Shown: positions 36,370-49,300 of the stretch, piece after piece
Layout of the letters: the number at the start of each line of letters is the position of its first letter
Numbering within the stretch: position 1 is the first letter of the stretch
NCBI GenBank assembly: GCA_029379385.1
Contig: CM055612.1
Coordinates: forward strand, 18,972,001 to 19,036,000
Origin: Quillaja saponaria
Taxonomy: Eukaryota; Streptophyta; Magnoliopsida; Fabales; Quillajaceae
DNA length: 64,000 nucleotides
Reading direction: 5' to 3'
Notes under the pieces: model-generated
Told to the model about the DNA's origin: nothing
The model's database searches: none
Seen by the model: only the letters and a program-made list of their open reading frames with translations
Program-made: the position numbers and the translations under genes

Positions 36370-39030
36370 TTCTAAATCACACATCAAGGAGCTGTAGGTG
36401 TTCCACTCCTTCTACATCCATTCATTGAAATGAAATGATGCAATGCTTCCTCTTCCCCTTGGTGCAGTGCCCTTTCTTCTTCCTCATTATCTAACACTTA
36501 TTTTAATCTTCACTTCCACATTAGAAAAAGCAGAAATTGACTTATTAATTCTTGCTAATGAAGTTTCCTCTCTGCCTGCTTCAGATTGTTGTGCTTTAGA
36601 TTGTTGTGCTTCAGTAGATTGGTTCTTATATGATCTTCTACTATAACTAAGTTGGTGACACTTTCCTCATTTTAGTGAAGCGTTTTTTCTCTTCCACCTA
36701 TTGGAATTATCATTTTCAGGTTCATGTTGTTCATTATCTCCAATGTTATTTTTTTTTTTTTTTTTTTTTTTTTTTGGTCTTCTTGGAGGTTTAATCTATT
36801 TGGGAAGCTGAATTGTATTTTCTTGGGCAGTTGGCCACATGTTTTCACCATTAATAGGCTTTATGAGTGGTGTATAGCAAGCCTGATAGGTCTGCCTTTT
36901 GTAGTAGTGACTAATGAACTCTTCAGGCTCTTGACCCTTGAATTACATGTAACAAATTACATGTCTACAAGGAATTCCAGTCAACTCCCAAAACGGACAA
37001 TAAAATACAACTCAGTTATGATGAATGACTATATAAAAAATGCAAGAAACAAACTAATATGAAACATACTTGAAACTACATGATTGATTATCCAAGTCCA
37101 CAACAAACTTCTCAAGATAAAAGGTTGTCTCAAATTTGGCAGCTCCAGCCCACTTAGGAATCCACATGTTAGAGCCACTGATTTCCTTCTCTAACCTCTT
37201 TTTCACTTTTGGCATGATCTCAAATATGTACCTTCTATCTTAACTCATTAAACTTATATATCAAGTATTCCCTTATCCATTCAAACATGCTAATGATAGG
37301 CTTCTTTCTAGCTTCTAATATAGTTTTGATAAAGGCGTCAGTGATGTCGTTTATCAACATATCACACTTTGGGTAGAACCTGGACTCGTGTCTACATCAG
37401 TATTTTGTAGGCTTTTCCATCAGCTAGTCATAAGCATGAAGGTTTTTCATCTTCAATTCTCCTATATACCTCTCCTACAATTGAAAGTATAGAAGCCTTT
37501 ACAGCAGCATGGACTAGGTCCCCTAACTCAGTGGATGCACCAAATTTGGTCTTGAAATTGGAAAGGAGATGCTTCAAATAAAATCTATACTCAACACGAG
37601 TAACTCATCAAGTGCTGTCATCAATCCCTAAGAAAAATTAAAGAATATCATTTTTGAGTAAAATGAAATGCACTAAATGCTTTTATATTTACCTTTTGTT
37701 GATCTGATATGATAATCCATTTATTGCATCTCATATCTCCAATGGCATTGAATAATGTTTGTAGGAACCAAGTCTAACTATCCTTTGTCTTATGCTCCAC
37801 TATAGTAAATGCCAAACGGTAATAGTTATTTGGATTTACTGTCACAACAACTAATAGTTGCCATCAAATTCACCTCTTAAATGGCACCCATCAATACCAA
37901 TTATAAGTCTACAGCTAGTCTAGAATCCCCTTTTGCAAGCATTAAAGCGGCATACATCCTTTCAAAGTGTGGTTTTAAATGAAGCCACTGTCCTTAAAAC
38001 TCCCACATTGTATCTTTCCTTCAGGGCCATTCCTAATATAAGCTAACTTTACACTATAGTTCACTTTCACCATATCAATTACTGTTTCAGCAACTTTCTT
38101 GGCATTAGCAAAATGCTTAGTGAATGACCTATTACAATGATGGTTATCATTAACAATTTTCATTCCCACCCACTTTACTACATAAAACCACTAAAGGACA
38201 GTCCTTATCCTACATTCAACCCTACATCTGACCTTATCATTCTTAACAAACTTTGAATTCCTTCCATTAGGAAAAGACCACTCTGATATAGTAGATTTGA
38301 ACTCTGCCAAATTAGTAAACTTAATTCTTACCCTTCATACATTGTTTTTACTCATATATTTTACTCTATATCTATGAAGTCTTATCTCTGCACTTTTATC
38401 TTCAATGTCAGATTCAGGAGGACATCCTAAGTCATCACTATTATATTCATCTTTAATATCATGTTGTGAAGAAGGTTGTAATGTCTCACCTTTCTATTTT
38501 TTCCTTCTTCTATAAATCTTTTAGTAGTTGATTTTCTATTTTTAGAACTTCCTGATTATCTTAAGTTCATAGCATCTTCATTTATGTTTTGATCAAAGTA
38601 ATCATCATCCCTCTCTTCATCACTATCTTCTAAGCTACAAGTACTCACACTGCGGTTAGAGTTATCAAAAAATGCCTCACTATGGCTATTAACACCTTTG
38701 TCTCCCTGAATATTCTCCTCTTCAACACTGTCATCTCCCTTAGTATTCTTCTGCTCAGCTGATTTATTAACAGAAACTTAAGGAGCAGGTTTGACAATAA
38801 CAATAGTGTTAATAACATGCTCAACATACATATCAATAACCTTATTACCCCTCAACATAACAACATTAACCATGTCCAAGGCATCCTTGTCACTTTCAAA
38901 ATCTATCAAACCATGTGTTAATGACAGGTCAGGGGCTCTCCACTTTTAACTGTTAAAGCTATTGAAACATAGAAATTTTTCAACCATGTTCACAACTGAA
39001 AAACAAGACTAGCAATCCACATGGAAAACA
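36370..39030 (-). pseudogene. MULE transposase pseudogene of a second lineage
   Basis: Minus-strand pieces in order: an N-terminal segment (38930-38780, LTHGLIDFESDKDALDMVNV), an acidic/Ser linker (38700-38400), a DNA-binding region (38169-37975, HCNRSFTKHFANAKKVAETV), the DDE core start (37910-37860, IIGIDGCHLRGEFDGN), a post-core segment (37370-37270, INDITDAFIKTILEAR), the SWIM end GIPCRHV (~36965), a tail ending NGENMWPTAQENTIQLP (~36830-36785) and a zinc-knuckle remnant (CGKCH near 36665). Stops and frameshifts are everywhere. The T-run at 36748-36775 is an expanded Lys-coding stretch. Motifs differ from the MURA at 6671-9182 (GCHLRGEF instead of GTFLCGKY), so this is another MULE lineage. 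Terminal repeats were not found. Confidence 0.8.
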
Positions 39031-39889
39031 AATACCTCAATAGCATCATCCACTATACTGAATCACATCATCTTTAGACTTTTAGTAAAAATGACCCTAT
39101 GATGCATATGCAAATTGAACCTTCCATCATCATCGTCACCTTTTTCATGCAACACAGTAACATATAGAGAATGTTTGCATAATGCAATGACCCAAGACCA
39201 GTACCAAGGACCCTAGGATCCAGAAGCTAGGACCCAGGACCCAAGTCCATGACCCAGGATCCAGAACCTACACAACACACATTAATAACCAACATATTGC
39301 ATATAAAAAACACCATTAAAGCTGAAGATTCAAAGAAAAAAAGATGGATAGATTCCAAATACAAAAAGTTAAGAAAAGTGATTTTTATATTTGACAATAA
39401 CTTCAATTTCGAGGAGAACTAAATAAGAGGATCTTCTAACCTAACATTGTCTTCTTCTGCTTCCTTTGCTTTGTGTGGTTACTCATGAACAAAATCAAAT
39501 AGATACAATTCAACAGGAAAAGCAAATAGGAACTAGAAATCCTAACAATGACTACACATAATAGGGTTTAGGAGTTGGGATTTGGAAGAGATGAAGGAAT
39601 TGGAGGAAAAAGTTTAGGTAGAGGCAACGAGGTTGTTTTGGGACTCGGAGAGAAAGGGTTAAGTTTATATGGCAAAATGGTCTACCACGTTGGACATCGT
39701 TTATCCAGGTAAGATTTTTTGTCTTTAAATTTTATCCACGTTAGATTTTTGGACGTTTAATTGAAAGGTGATTGATGTCAGAGAATTAATTGAAATAAAT
39801 TAAACCTAGTAGGGATCCAATTGTCATAATTGAAACTCGATGGACTAAATTGAACTTCAAAATTAAACTATAGGTACCAAAGTGGAATT
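39031..39889. other. Flank of the second MULE pseudogene
   Basis: 39190-39270 has a short minisatellite of GGACCCAGGACCCAAG-like words. 39560-39890 may be the terminal part of the MULE (5' side), but no inverted partner was recognised on the left. Confidence 0.4.
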
Positions 39890-40265
39890 AAGCCTATTAT
39901 TTTTTGAACTATTACAACACTTAGTCGATAAGTTGTAACAATTTTAATCAAATATTTTTTATTTCTTATAAAATGGATCTTGCTAACTTCTTGACATGAA
40001 TTTTTTTATTGAAATGATTTTTTTTATCCAAGTTATAATAGCAAAAGTTAAAAGTGACATAAATCATCAGTATAAATTTATTTTTACTTTTAACTATTTT
40101 ATTTTATCTTGAATTATTTTCATTTGACTCATTTATTTTATCAAATAAATACATACATTCAATCAAAATATGATAAATTTTTATATTAACAATTCAATGC
40201 CTCTTTCTCAAATTATTTTATCATATTCAATTAAAATTTCTATATGATTTTTTAATCTAAAAGGT
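39890..40265 (+). repeat. ~370 bp direct repeat, left copy
   Basis: Matches 42940-43285 in the same orientation. Shared blocks include TTTTTGAACTATTAC, TTCAATCAAAATATGATAAA and CATATTCAATTAAAATTTCTATAT. The right copy leads directly into the viral movement-protein region. The left copy does not. Confidence 0.75.
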
Positions 40266-40308
40266 TACAAATTTTTTTTTTTGGGTAAGAATTTAGTATG
40301 TTGTGCAG

Positions 40309-40574
40309 TCATTTATGTTTTTTTCCGAGAGTATTAATCAAACACACTGGAGCAATTGTTGGACGGGTTTGATCTGAATCTGAATTCGGACCCGCCAAAT
40401 CAACTTTATCGTTCATCACGCGCATAATGGAAGGTATTTTAGAAACCCAAGGTCTCAATCGTATGGATGTGTAAAATACAGGATTTCCATTCCTAGCAAG
40501 AAAGGGAAGGAAATAGATACTTAATTTCAAGTAAGCCACAAAATTTTCCCTCTTTCCCTCAATTACATCCAAAA
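40309..40574. other. Moderately complex stretch with a minus-strand open frame
   Basis: An 87-codon minus-strand frame (40572-40309) contains RLRPWVSKIPSIMRVMNDK. Base composition is less AT-biased than its surroundings. Function not recognised, and it may be chance or an old exon. Confidence 0.25.
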
Positions 40575-40721
40575 ATGACTTCTAAACCTTATTATGACCG
40601 TCCCTCCTTGGTTGTCCGCGGATTCCATTATCAAGAAGTGTATTCAAGACTTCTTGTACCAATTTCTCCTGACATATTACTAATTTCCCCAGCGTTTAGA
40701 GATATTGTAGTAAAGGGTTAA
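40575..40721 (+). CDS. Small open frame of 48 residues, function unknown
   Basis: ATG at 40575, stop TAA at 40719. The product starts [20 protein letters not shown], contains [20 protein letters not shown] and ends FRDIVVKG. The composition is protein-like and unlike the AT-rich surroundings. The last 17 bases are also the first bases of the ~410 bp tandem repeat, so the frame ends exactly where the repeat begins. It could be a real small gene, an exon of a lost gene or part of the viral integrant. I do not recognise it. Confidence 0.3.
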   Translation: MTSKPYYDRPSLVVRGFHYQEVYSRLLVPISPDILLISPAFRDIVVKG

Positions 40722-42390
40722 AGATCATTTATTCATTCTTATTTTTTACATATTATAGTTTAGTATTCCAATTTATTAGCACAGTAATTATTAGTATAGT
40801 CAAGAAAAAAATTATGCTTTTTCTTATTCACATGTTCTCTTTACTTAGCTTAGTTGACTCTTTTCATCAATGACTCTTTGCACGTTTTCATGAATTCAAC
40901 CAAAATTGAAGGTTTTAAGTAAGATAATTAGAGAAGAAGGAATCAAGGAATTATAAATACCTTGGCTAGCCTCACTCTTGACTATCCTCTATCTTTTCGT
41001 GGATATGTTTTAGATTTTCTCAAATTTTGATAATCGCTTTTATGAGATTACTAATTTGATTAATGTGATGATTCTAAGTAATCTGATATTGAAGTAGAAC
41101 GAACTTCAACGCCTTAAAGCAACTAAAAAAAATATTGTCTTATGAGATTATTGTTATTTAGGAGAAATTTTTTGTCATATATTCACATACTTCTCAATTT
41201 TTCAGTTGATGATTTCAATTTTTTTTTTTTTTATCTATTGAAGATGTCCTTCATTGATGAGCTTGATAGCTAAATTTAGATTCAATTATTATCAACTTCA
41301 TGAAAAAAATTTGTACTGGGAAGATGGAATTGTAACAGTCTTCCAAATTCTCTCCTACTATTGGCAGAGAAGACTATAAGGGGTATTTGAGGAAGTGATA
41401 GATAGTAGTAGTTTTTTAAATTAATAACAGTAATTAATGAAAATTAATTGTGGAAGAGGGAAAAATAAGATATTTTAGTAAAGGGTTAAAGATAATTTAT
41501 TTCTTCTTATTTTTTCCATTTTTATAGTTTAGTATTCCAACTTACTAGTACATTATTATTTTTTGATGTGATTATTGTTTCGAGAGAAAATTTTCATCAT
41601 TTCTGTACATGCTTCTCAATTTTTTGATTGTTGATTTTAAATATTTTTCATCCATTGAAGATGTTCTACATTGATGAGCTAGATTGCTAAATTTAGATTC
41701 AATTGTCATTGGCTCCATGAAAAAATTTGTACTGAAAAGACGGAATTAGAGTTGTCTTCTAATTTCTCTTCCATTATCGGAAGAGAAAACTATGAAAGGT
41801 GTTTGGGAATGTGATTGAATGTGGGTTGGTTCTTTTTGCAGTAATTTTTAAATTAATTATGAAAGAAAAAAAAAGAAGTTATTTTAGTAAAGGGTTAAAG
41901 ATAAATTATTTCTTTTTATTTTTCTCCATTTTAATAGTTTAGTATTCCAATTTATTAACATAGTAATTACTATTATCTGATAGGATTATTGTTATTCGGG
42001 AGAAGATCTCTGTCATTCGTGCATATACTTCTCAATTTTATAGTTAATTATTTTAAATTTTTTTTCATTCGTTAATTTAGATACAATTGTCATTGGCTCC
42101 ATGAAAAAATTTATATCAGGGAGATAGAATTGGAATAGTCTTCTAATTTGTCTCCCATTATTGGGAGAGAAAACTATGGGGGAATTTGGGGAGGTGATTG
42201 AATGTGTGCTTTTTTTTTTTTTTTTCATTCATTTTGTAAATTAATTCAGTAATTAATAAAAATTAATTGTAGAAGAAAAAAGAAAAGATATTTTAGTAAA
42301 GGGTTAAAGATCATTTATTCCTTCTCATTTTCTCTATATAGTTTAGAATTCTAATGTATTAGCATTGTAATTATCACAGTGTAATATTAC
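40705..42390 (+). repeat. ~410 bp tandem repeat, about four units
   Basis: The marker GTAAAGGGTTAAAGAT occurs at about 40710, 41476, 41887 and 42297. The last three intervals are close to 410 bp and the first is about 766 bp (two fused or decayed units). Each unit also carries TTTAGTATTCCAATTTATTA, CATTGGCTCCATGAAAAAA and a GTCTTCTAATTTCTCTTCC-like block. Non-coding. Confidence 0.8.
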
Positions 42391-42939
42391 ACCCATTAAG
42401 GTTTTTATTAAATTTTACTCTTATCACTTATCAAATTTTATTGTATTTACTTTTTTTATTTTCAAAGTATATTAATAATTTATTAGTTACATATTATAAG
42501 AAACCCCAATGAAGAAAAAAATAAAAAAATTCTTATAAAAGTATATGTTATTATTTCAATTTTTAACTCCAATAACGAAACTCAAAATAAATAAATAATT
42601 TTAAATACTATTTTTTTACAATAATCTAATCAATTAGAACAAATTGAATTCATTAAAAAAATATATAAATCAATAATGTGGGTTATATTATATTTATTAA
42701 AACAATATATAAATTAATTAAGATAAATTAAAAATAAAGTATACCTTGCATCACACAGGATAAATTTATCTAGCTAACTCCACTATTTCCACTAATATTT
42801 AGGCAAAACAATTTGATTCCACTAAAATTGTTTTTGTAACCCCCACCCCCCCCCCCCCCCCAAAAAAAATGCAAAAAAAAAAACTTGTAGTCAAACTTTT
42901 TCAAAATATGACTTTCTTCGTTCTTTTAAAGCCCACCAA
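42391..42939. other. AT-rich spacer with a C-run
   Basis: A C-rich homopolymer at about 42838-42860 is followed by A-runs. This is a likely source of sequencing or assembly error. No gene seen. Confidence 0.5.
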
Positions 42940-43285
42940 TTTATTACTTTTTGAACTATTACCACACTAGTCAATAAGTTATCTCATTTTTAATCAAGTA
43001 TTTATATTTTTTATTTCTGAAAAAGTAGATCTAACAATCTTCTTCTTTTTAATCAGAACTATAATAACAAAGTTTAAATTGACACAAATCATGAATATAA
43101 TTTCTTTTTATTGTATTTTATCTTTATTTTTTTCCTGTTGACTAATTTTATCAAGTAAATATGTACTTTCAATCAAAATATGATAAATTTTATTACTTTA
43201 CTACACTTATATTTTTAGAAAATTGAATGATTCTTCTGTGTCATATTCAATTAAAATTTCTATATAATTATTTTAAACAATTAAA
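42940..43285 (+). repeat. ~370 bp direct repeat, right copy
   Basis: Partner of 39890-40265, about 3.05 kb apart. It overlaps the start of the viral movement-protein frame, so it may be the leader or intergenic part of the pararetrovirus, duplicated on integration. That is inference. Confidence 0.7.
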
Positions 43286-44090
43286 GTTCTCTAACTCTAT
43301 TAATTTTTCTAAAAATAATAAAGAAATTATATTAGTAGAAAATATAAAAATGAATTACAATACTGGAATCTATCACAAACTTCCGATACAAATATGTATA
43401 GAAAATGAAGTTTTAGTCTAAAACAAGACTATATAATCAAACTATGGAAGAGTCGATCCCTTTAAAAGAAGAACAAGATACTTTTAAGTTTTTTCCTTTA
43501 AATTAATTGAAGAACATAGGAAGAAGTTTAAGTATCTTCATATAGGAATGGTTCAGGTTATGTTAAAATCCTTAACAAGATCTGGATTAATTCTTCAGCT
43601 TTAATATGTGTAAGGGATATAGGGCACAATAAATTCTCAGATTCCTTATTAAGCTATATTGAGTCTAGTTCATGTGATGGCCTTATATATTTTAGTGGCT
43701 ATTCAAACTTTTCTATTTCCTTAACAGATTAAAACATAATAAATGCTTTAATTTTAAATATCCAATCTCATGGTTTTGATATTTACTCAGAATAGAAAAT
43801 GTTGTCCTAATATATAGGATCTATTACAAAGTTATGACTATCATGACACCTAATGCTAGGATAGAATCTAATAAAAGTGAAACAATTTTGTTTATAGTTA
43901 ATCCAACTAAAACTATTATGGTAATAACTAAAATGATAGCATGGGATCAGGTTAAATTACATGAAACTTAGACAATAGATCAATGAGTTCTACCAAAAAA
44001 AGTGGAAATAAGAGATTTAGAATCGTTAATAGAATATACTGATGGAGATGTAGAAATAAAATTTTATCTAATAAGAAAATTAGGCTAAAT
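43227..44090 (+). pseudogene. Endogenous pararetrovirus: movement-protein region, decayed
   Basis: Plus-strand frames read like the 30K-type movement protein of Caulimoviridae. NNKEIILVENIKMNY lies near 43310, KYLHIGMVQVMLK near 43530, then SALICVRDIGHNKFSDSLLS and CDGLIYFSGYSNFSISLTD near 43700, followed by a further segment ending near 44088. Movement proteins carry virus through plasmodesmata. Here several stops and at least two frame changes make it non-functional. Closest in feel to the florendovirus/petuvirus-like endogenous elements common in plant genomes, but I cannot run a search. The coat-protein region follows in the same orientation. Confidence 0.75.
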
Positions 44091-44214
44091 CTAGAAGAAT
44101 CTTCTAGAATGTCTTTTATCTCTTCTAGACCTTTAACAAAAAAATAAAAGGAAAAGGGTTATAGAAGAAATTATCAAATCAAAAGATTAAGTCAGCTACC
44201 CATAATATCAAATA

Positions 44215-46040
44215 GAGACATCTTCTGAATAAGGGTTAAAGTCACTATTTAGAAATATCTCTCCTACCCTTTCAGAGATAGGACATTGTGTCTATATGTT
44301 ATCTTTAAAAGATTCTCTTAATCTTTTTACAAATAAGCATAAATGATTTTACACTATTTTTAGTGAAAAAGAAAAAAATTATTGGATTTCTATGCATAAG
44401 TAGTATTTGGAAAAATTTCATAAAAAATATGGATTCTTTAATAAGCTCGAAAAAGCTTTTAGATATCACAAAAAGAATGGCCTGATTTTGAGAATCTTCA
44501 ATTCCTAAATATTTTGGAAAATGCTTACCAAATTTCTTTACAAAAGAAGGAAAACACATTTCCTCAATTCATCTATGAGAATCTTCCATTTCTGTTAAAA
44601 AATCTATAAGCGAAATTTTGGCAAGCCCTTATTTTGTTATGCCAAAAAAAAAATCTATCTCAAGTGCTTTGGTTGAATTATCCAACCAAAATAATTATAC
44701 AAATTTATTCTTATAATTTTTAGGAAAACAATCTTCTAGGATAGAAATTTTTCCTATCCAAGAAAAGTCTTCGCAACAAATCTTTTCACAAGTCTCAGGA
44801 TCCTACTCAAAAGAAACACCAATAATAGACCCAATAATGATGAAATTTCCTCTTGAAGTAAATTTGAAATTTAGAAAAGAAACAAAAGTTAATGATAAAA
44901 TTTTTGCTGGTGAACTAGGAACTAGACTACAAACATTAAACCTATTTGAAAAGAAATATATAAGCGTGAATGTGTTAAATTAAAACAAATTAGATTTATT
45001 TGAAAATAAAGATTCTTACCTGGAAGTTAATAAATCCATTGAAATAAAACAATGCCTACTACCCCATCAAAAAAATATTACCCTAGACCATCACTTTTAG
45101 ATCTTCAATATGAAGATAATGCCATCTAGGATATGGTACAATTTAATGAAAAATTAAAAGTTAAATAGAACATTAATGGTTTGGCAAAATATCAAATTCT
45201 TTAAATTACTAAACACATGCTTATGTATGCAGTAGCATATAGATCAAATGGAAATCAAGACAGTGAAATAACATTAGCTATAATAAGTGAATTCACTAGT
45301 CAGTTACTTGGACGGTGGAATTTTCATTTGTCAGAAATCTTTAAACAAGAGATTTTAGACTCAGTAAAACAAGAAAAGTAGCTATACCTTATAGTAGCTA
45401 TTCTTATGAAGAATTAGCTTCAGAAGTAGTTTTTGTAAGAATATTTTTATGTAATGATATAAGGTTAAAACGCCATATAGATAAAGAAAAATTAAGTGGA
45501 AAGAAGGCGCTAGGAACTTTTTGTGAACAATTTGGTTAACCTAAAAGAAGTCATTACAAATAGTTTAAAAAGACTCAAAGATTTAATAAAAAATTCTCTA
45601 ATAAATCATATAAGAGAAAACATTATAAAAAAGAAGATAAGACTAAAATAGGTTATAAAGAATTAAGTAAAAAAACTATAGCAAAAGAAATTAATTTTAG
45701 AATAGTTTCTATCTACTGTAAATGTGAAAAATTAGGACATTATCAAATTAAATGTTGAGTTAAAAAAAAGATTAATGCTCTTCAAATAGATGAAGGATTA
45801 AAAAAATCTTTATGTCAAATTCTCTTAGAAGACTCTGAAGAAGAAAAAGAAAAGATTTTTGCTTTTATTTTAGAGCAATCATTAGAAAAGTCATAATCAA
45901 ACTCAAAAACAAAAAAATCTAATTAAGATTTTGAAAATTTTGAAAATTCTTAGTGCTATCTTAATGGAAATTACGAAGAGTGTATTATCAAAAATTTAGG
46001 ATTAAACAGTCTTAGCATTAATGTTCTTTCTAAAGAAGAA
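44215..46040 (+). pseudogene. Endogenous pararetrovirus: coat-protein region with zinc finger, decayed
   Basis: Follows the movement-protein region. Recognisable parts are SEKEKNYWISMHK near 44365, WLNYPTKIIIQIYSYNF near 44680, the coat core HMLMYAVAYRSNGNQ and FTSQLLGRWNFHLSE near 45210-45335, a very Lys-rich basic stretch (45550-45670) and a CCHC-type finger, CKCEKLGHYQIKC, near 45715-45755. The first Cys position of the finger is a Tyr. It is followed by an acidic Glu-rich tail. This order (core, basic region, Cys finger) is that of Caulimoviridae coat proteins, which package the genome. Multiple stops are present. The sequence ends near 46045 with no protease active site, reverse transcriptase or RNase H, so the integrant is truncated. 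Confidence 0.8.
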
Positions 46041-46109
46041 ATCTAATCTTAGACTTAATAATTTAATACTATGAAATAGTAACTAAATGTTACTCTATGT
46101 TATTGTAAT

Positions 46110-46373
46110 TAAACAAATAAGTATGGTGCAGTGTCGTGAGGAACCAAAGTGTTTAATGGTGAGTATAAGAATCTAACGTATGGGTAGTATTCAGTGGCTA
46201 GTATAAGTAGACAAGTTCATAAACTTTGATTAATCCTTTGATGGAAACCACAAAGTAAACCGAAGTGACAATTGAATAACAATATTCGTATTTATGTGAT
46301 TGATTTAAGTAAATAATCAATCCGTATTCCCTTTTGTTGAAATTTTAGACGAATTTCTTTTAAGGGGGGAGAT
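46110..46373 (+). mobile_element. 3' tail of an LTR retrotransposon internal region with polypurine tract
   Basis: Closely matches 52800-53008 (GTGCAGTGTCGTGAGGAAC, GATGGAAACCACAA, ATTCGTATTTATGTGATTGA). It ends in the polypurine tract AAGGGGGGAGA at 46362-46372, directly before the LTR. It shows that the LTR at 46374 also served as the 3' LTR of an element whose body is missing to the left, where it abuts the viral segment. Confidence 0.75.
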
Positions 46374-49300
46374 TGTTATAACCCTCGTAACTCAATATCG
46401 AAAAGTCAAGTTTTTCATACAATGTGTAAAGCTACGTTATAGAATAAATAAATAATTAAATAATAATATAATTAAATATGTTATAATTTGATATCTTAGT
46501 ATAACCTTAATATACGTTTTTTTTAAATATATATATATATTGTGTTGTCATAAAGTAAATAATATTATGACCAAGTAAATCCCAGTGAGTAACTAATTAA
46601 TGTGTAGACATATATATTAAGATTTAATTTCCATCACAAGTAAATTAAATAAATAAACAATACAATTAGACATGTGCCTATATGTATAAGCAAAGCAAGA
46701 AAAATATACACTACAACTTTATATTCCCTTTGACTTTGACCTTATCTATCTAACTTTACCTTGTATTCTATTCCATTTTATTTTATCTTATTTTCCTCTC
46801 TTATTTTCTCTTTTAGTTGGCTGAAATTCCTCTAGATATTTTCATCCACCGACTTTTGCTTCTTCTCTCTTTATCTCCTTGACGTGTTCTGCTTTGTGTA
46901 AAAAAACTCCTCATCTGCTTTCAACGCACATGAGAACTCTTGAAACCATAGCACTTTGGTAGGTTGTCTCTTGAAGTTTTTACACCTTTCTTGCCTTAGC
47001 TTGTATGGGTTATACTCCTCTGTTTCTCTTTGTGGGTGTGCCTAAATGGTATAATTCTTCCCCTTACTTGTTAGCTTTGTTTTGTTGAGCGTTTAAGGAT
47101 GCAGGTGAGTTGTGCGCGGGTTTAGCAGTTGCTATACAAGCTGTTGCTGTCTCTTGTTGCATGCCATCAACCTTGGCTATCCCGCTATCATCGTGGCTAG
47201 TTACTAGATGTTAATAAGAAGTAGTTGTCTCAACAACAAGAGGTCATGGCAATCTATGGTTGTAGAGGCAAAAAGTCCTCCCTTGCCGTGAGCTTACATA
47301 TTAGTTAGGGAATTGTTTAGTAGTTGTAAGTTTGTTTAATAGTTAATAAGTTTTTTTTTTAAGTAGTTAGTTGGTTATAATCTTGTTTAATTTCTTTATA
47401 ACTTAATGGTTGATGAGTTAGAATTAAAGACTAGGAAAAGATTGGGAGTATAATCATATGATTATATATATAAAAGGATTTTTTGAAATTTAAGAGTATG
47501 AATATTGGAATTGTAAAGTTTAAGCTTTTGGTAAACAATTAATTGATATTGAGTTGATATTGGGAAATTTTTTTGGTTTAATTAAGAAGGTGAAACTAAT
47601 GGTTAGTTTAATTAGAATTTTCAACAAGTTAAGGGTTAATAAGTATATATATACATATATACATACACATTAAAGGAAATAATTTATGCACCTAAGGTGT
47701 TTGATAAAATGTTTATAAGAAAACTAGCTATAACTTTTTAACTAAAACTTGGTAAATTTAAGTCTTGATAGCTAGTTGTTAGTAAAATTTGAATAAAAAG
47801 TTCATAAACAAGAGCAAAGGGTTAGTTGATGTGTTGAGTTAAGGAGTTAATGAAAGTGAATAATGGGTATGAACAAAGGAGGGTTAGTTGTGGGTAAAAT
47901 GTTGGAATATGGGAGTTAAGTGGTTTTTGAAGGGGTGCAGGGGCAGACTTCGTGGGTGAAAGAAATTTAGTACTTTGAGTGTCTTTGGCGCTGAATTAAA
48001 TTAAGACTTCAAAAGATAAAATGTAGCTTAAAGTCTTGAGGTGTTGTCTACAAATTTTTTTTAACCTGGTTCTAAATATATTTTTTTGTAGAGCTGTGAG
48101 ACTGCGGCTAGGTCATGCAGGATTTTAGTGAACCTGTTTTAGTATAACTGATTTTAGAGGGTTTTAAATGTTGAATTAGAAATGGAGTTATGAATATGGA
48201 ATGTTTCCAACATCTTTATAAGAAATACTAGAAATTTTCGTAATTTAATTCTTTAGTATGAATTTTTTTTTTATATAAGCTGTAGAGCCTGATATTAACA
48301 ACTAGGAATTTATGCAATACCCTGTTTTTTTAACAAGGAATTGTGTGGGTTCAAGACAAATTTTAGGAAAAGTTTTTAAATAATAAAGATAAATATACTT
48401 GTCTAGTAATAGACCCGACAAATGGAATTGAATTTCTTTTTTCCTAGAGAAAGTTATGTTCAAATAACTAAGGTAAGGTCAGAATTGCAAAAATCCTAGG
48501 TTTTGCAGAATTTGATGCAACTTCAAATAATAAACTATATTGATATACAAATCTAAAAATTTCAAATGATATACCATCATAAAGCTACATGTGTCTAATA
48601 TTTAATAAATTTTACGAAACTGGATTTGAAATTTCCTAATGGTTGATATGATTGTTATAGTAAACATTGGTCCAAACCCCAAGTTTGGATGATTTTAATA
48701 TCTTTAACTCACTAGTGTTTTTCTATCTTTTCTTGTAGTTTCTTTCTACTGTAAGCATTGTTAAGATATCTAAAATGTCTCTTCATTAACAATCTTACCA
48801 CATAAAGTACAATTCATATTACTTGACATATAATGGCTTGATAGATAACTTTTATAAGAGACCTATATAAGTTAATATATATAAGCTTAGTAATTAAAAG
48901 ATTATAACAATAACGTTTATGAATTGAGTATTATTTGGAATTACGAATTTAAGTTCCGGACCTTTATATGGGCCTGATGACATATGTGAGCCCAAGATAA
49001 AGTGACGAACAAGATTTTATAAACCGGTGAATGGCTAACTGTTACCTTTAAGGGCTAGATTATTGTGTATAATAGTTTCTGTATTTAAATAAATATGCAA
49101 GTACAGTGTTTCAAGAATTATTTAAATTATGCTTGTTTGAAATTGTTTATAGTTGATAAAGGCCAACAAAGTGAAATTTTCTGAAAAATAAATTTTTATT
49201 TCTGAAACTAAGATTCAGGTGCACCTAGGATATTCTGATTTAAAATCATGTGAAATTCTGATTCTGATAAATGTTTTTTTAAATTGAGTGCTCAGCCCCG

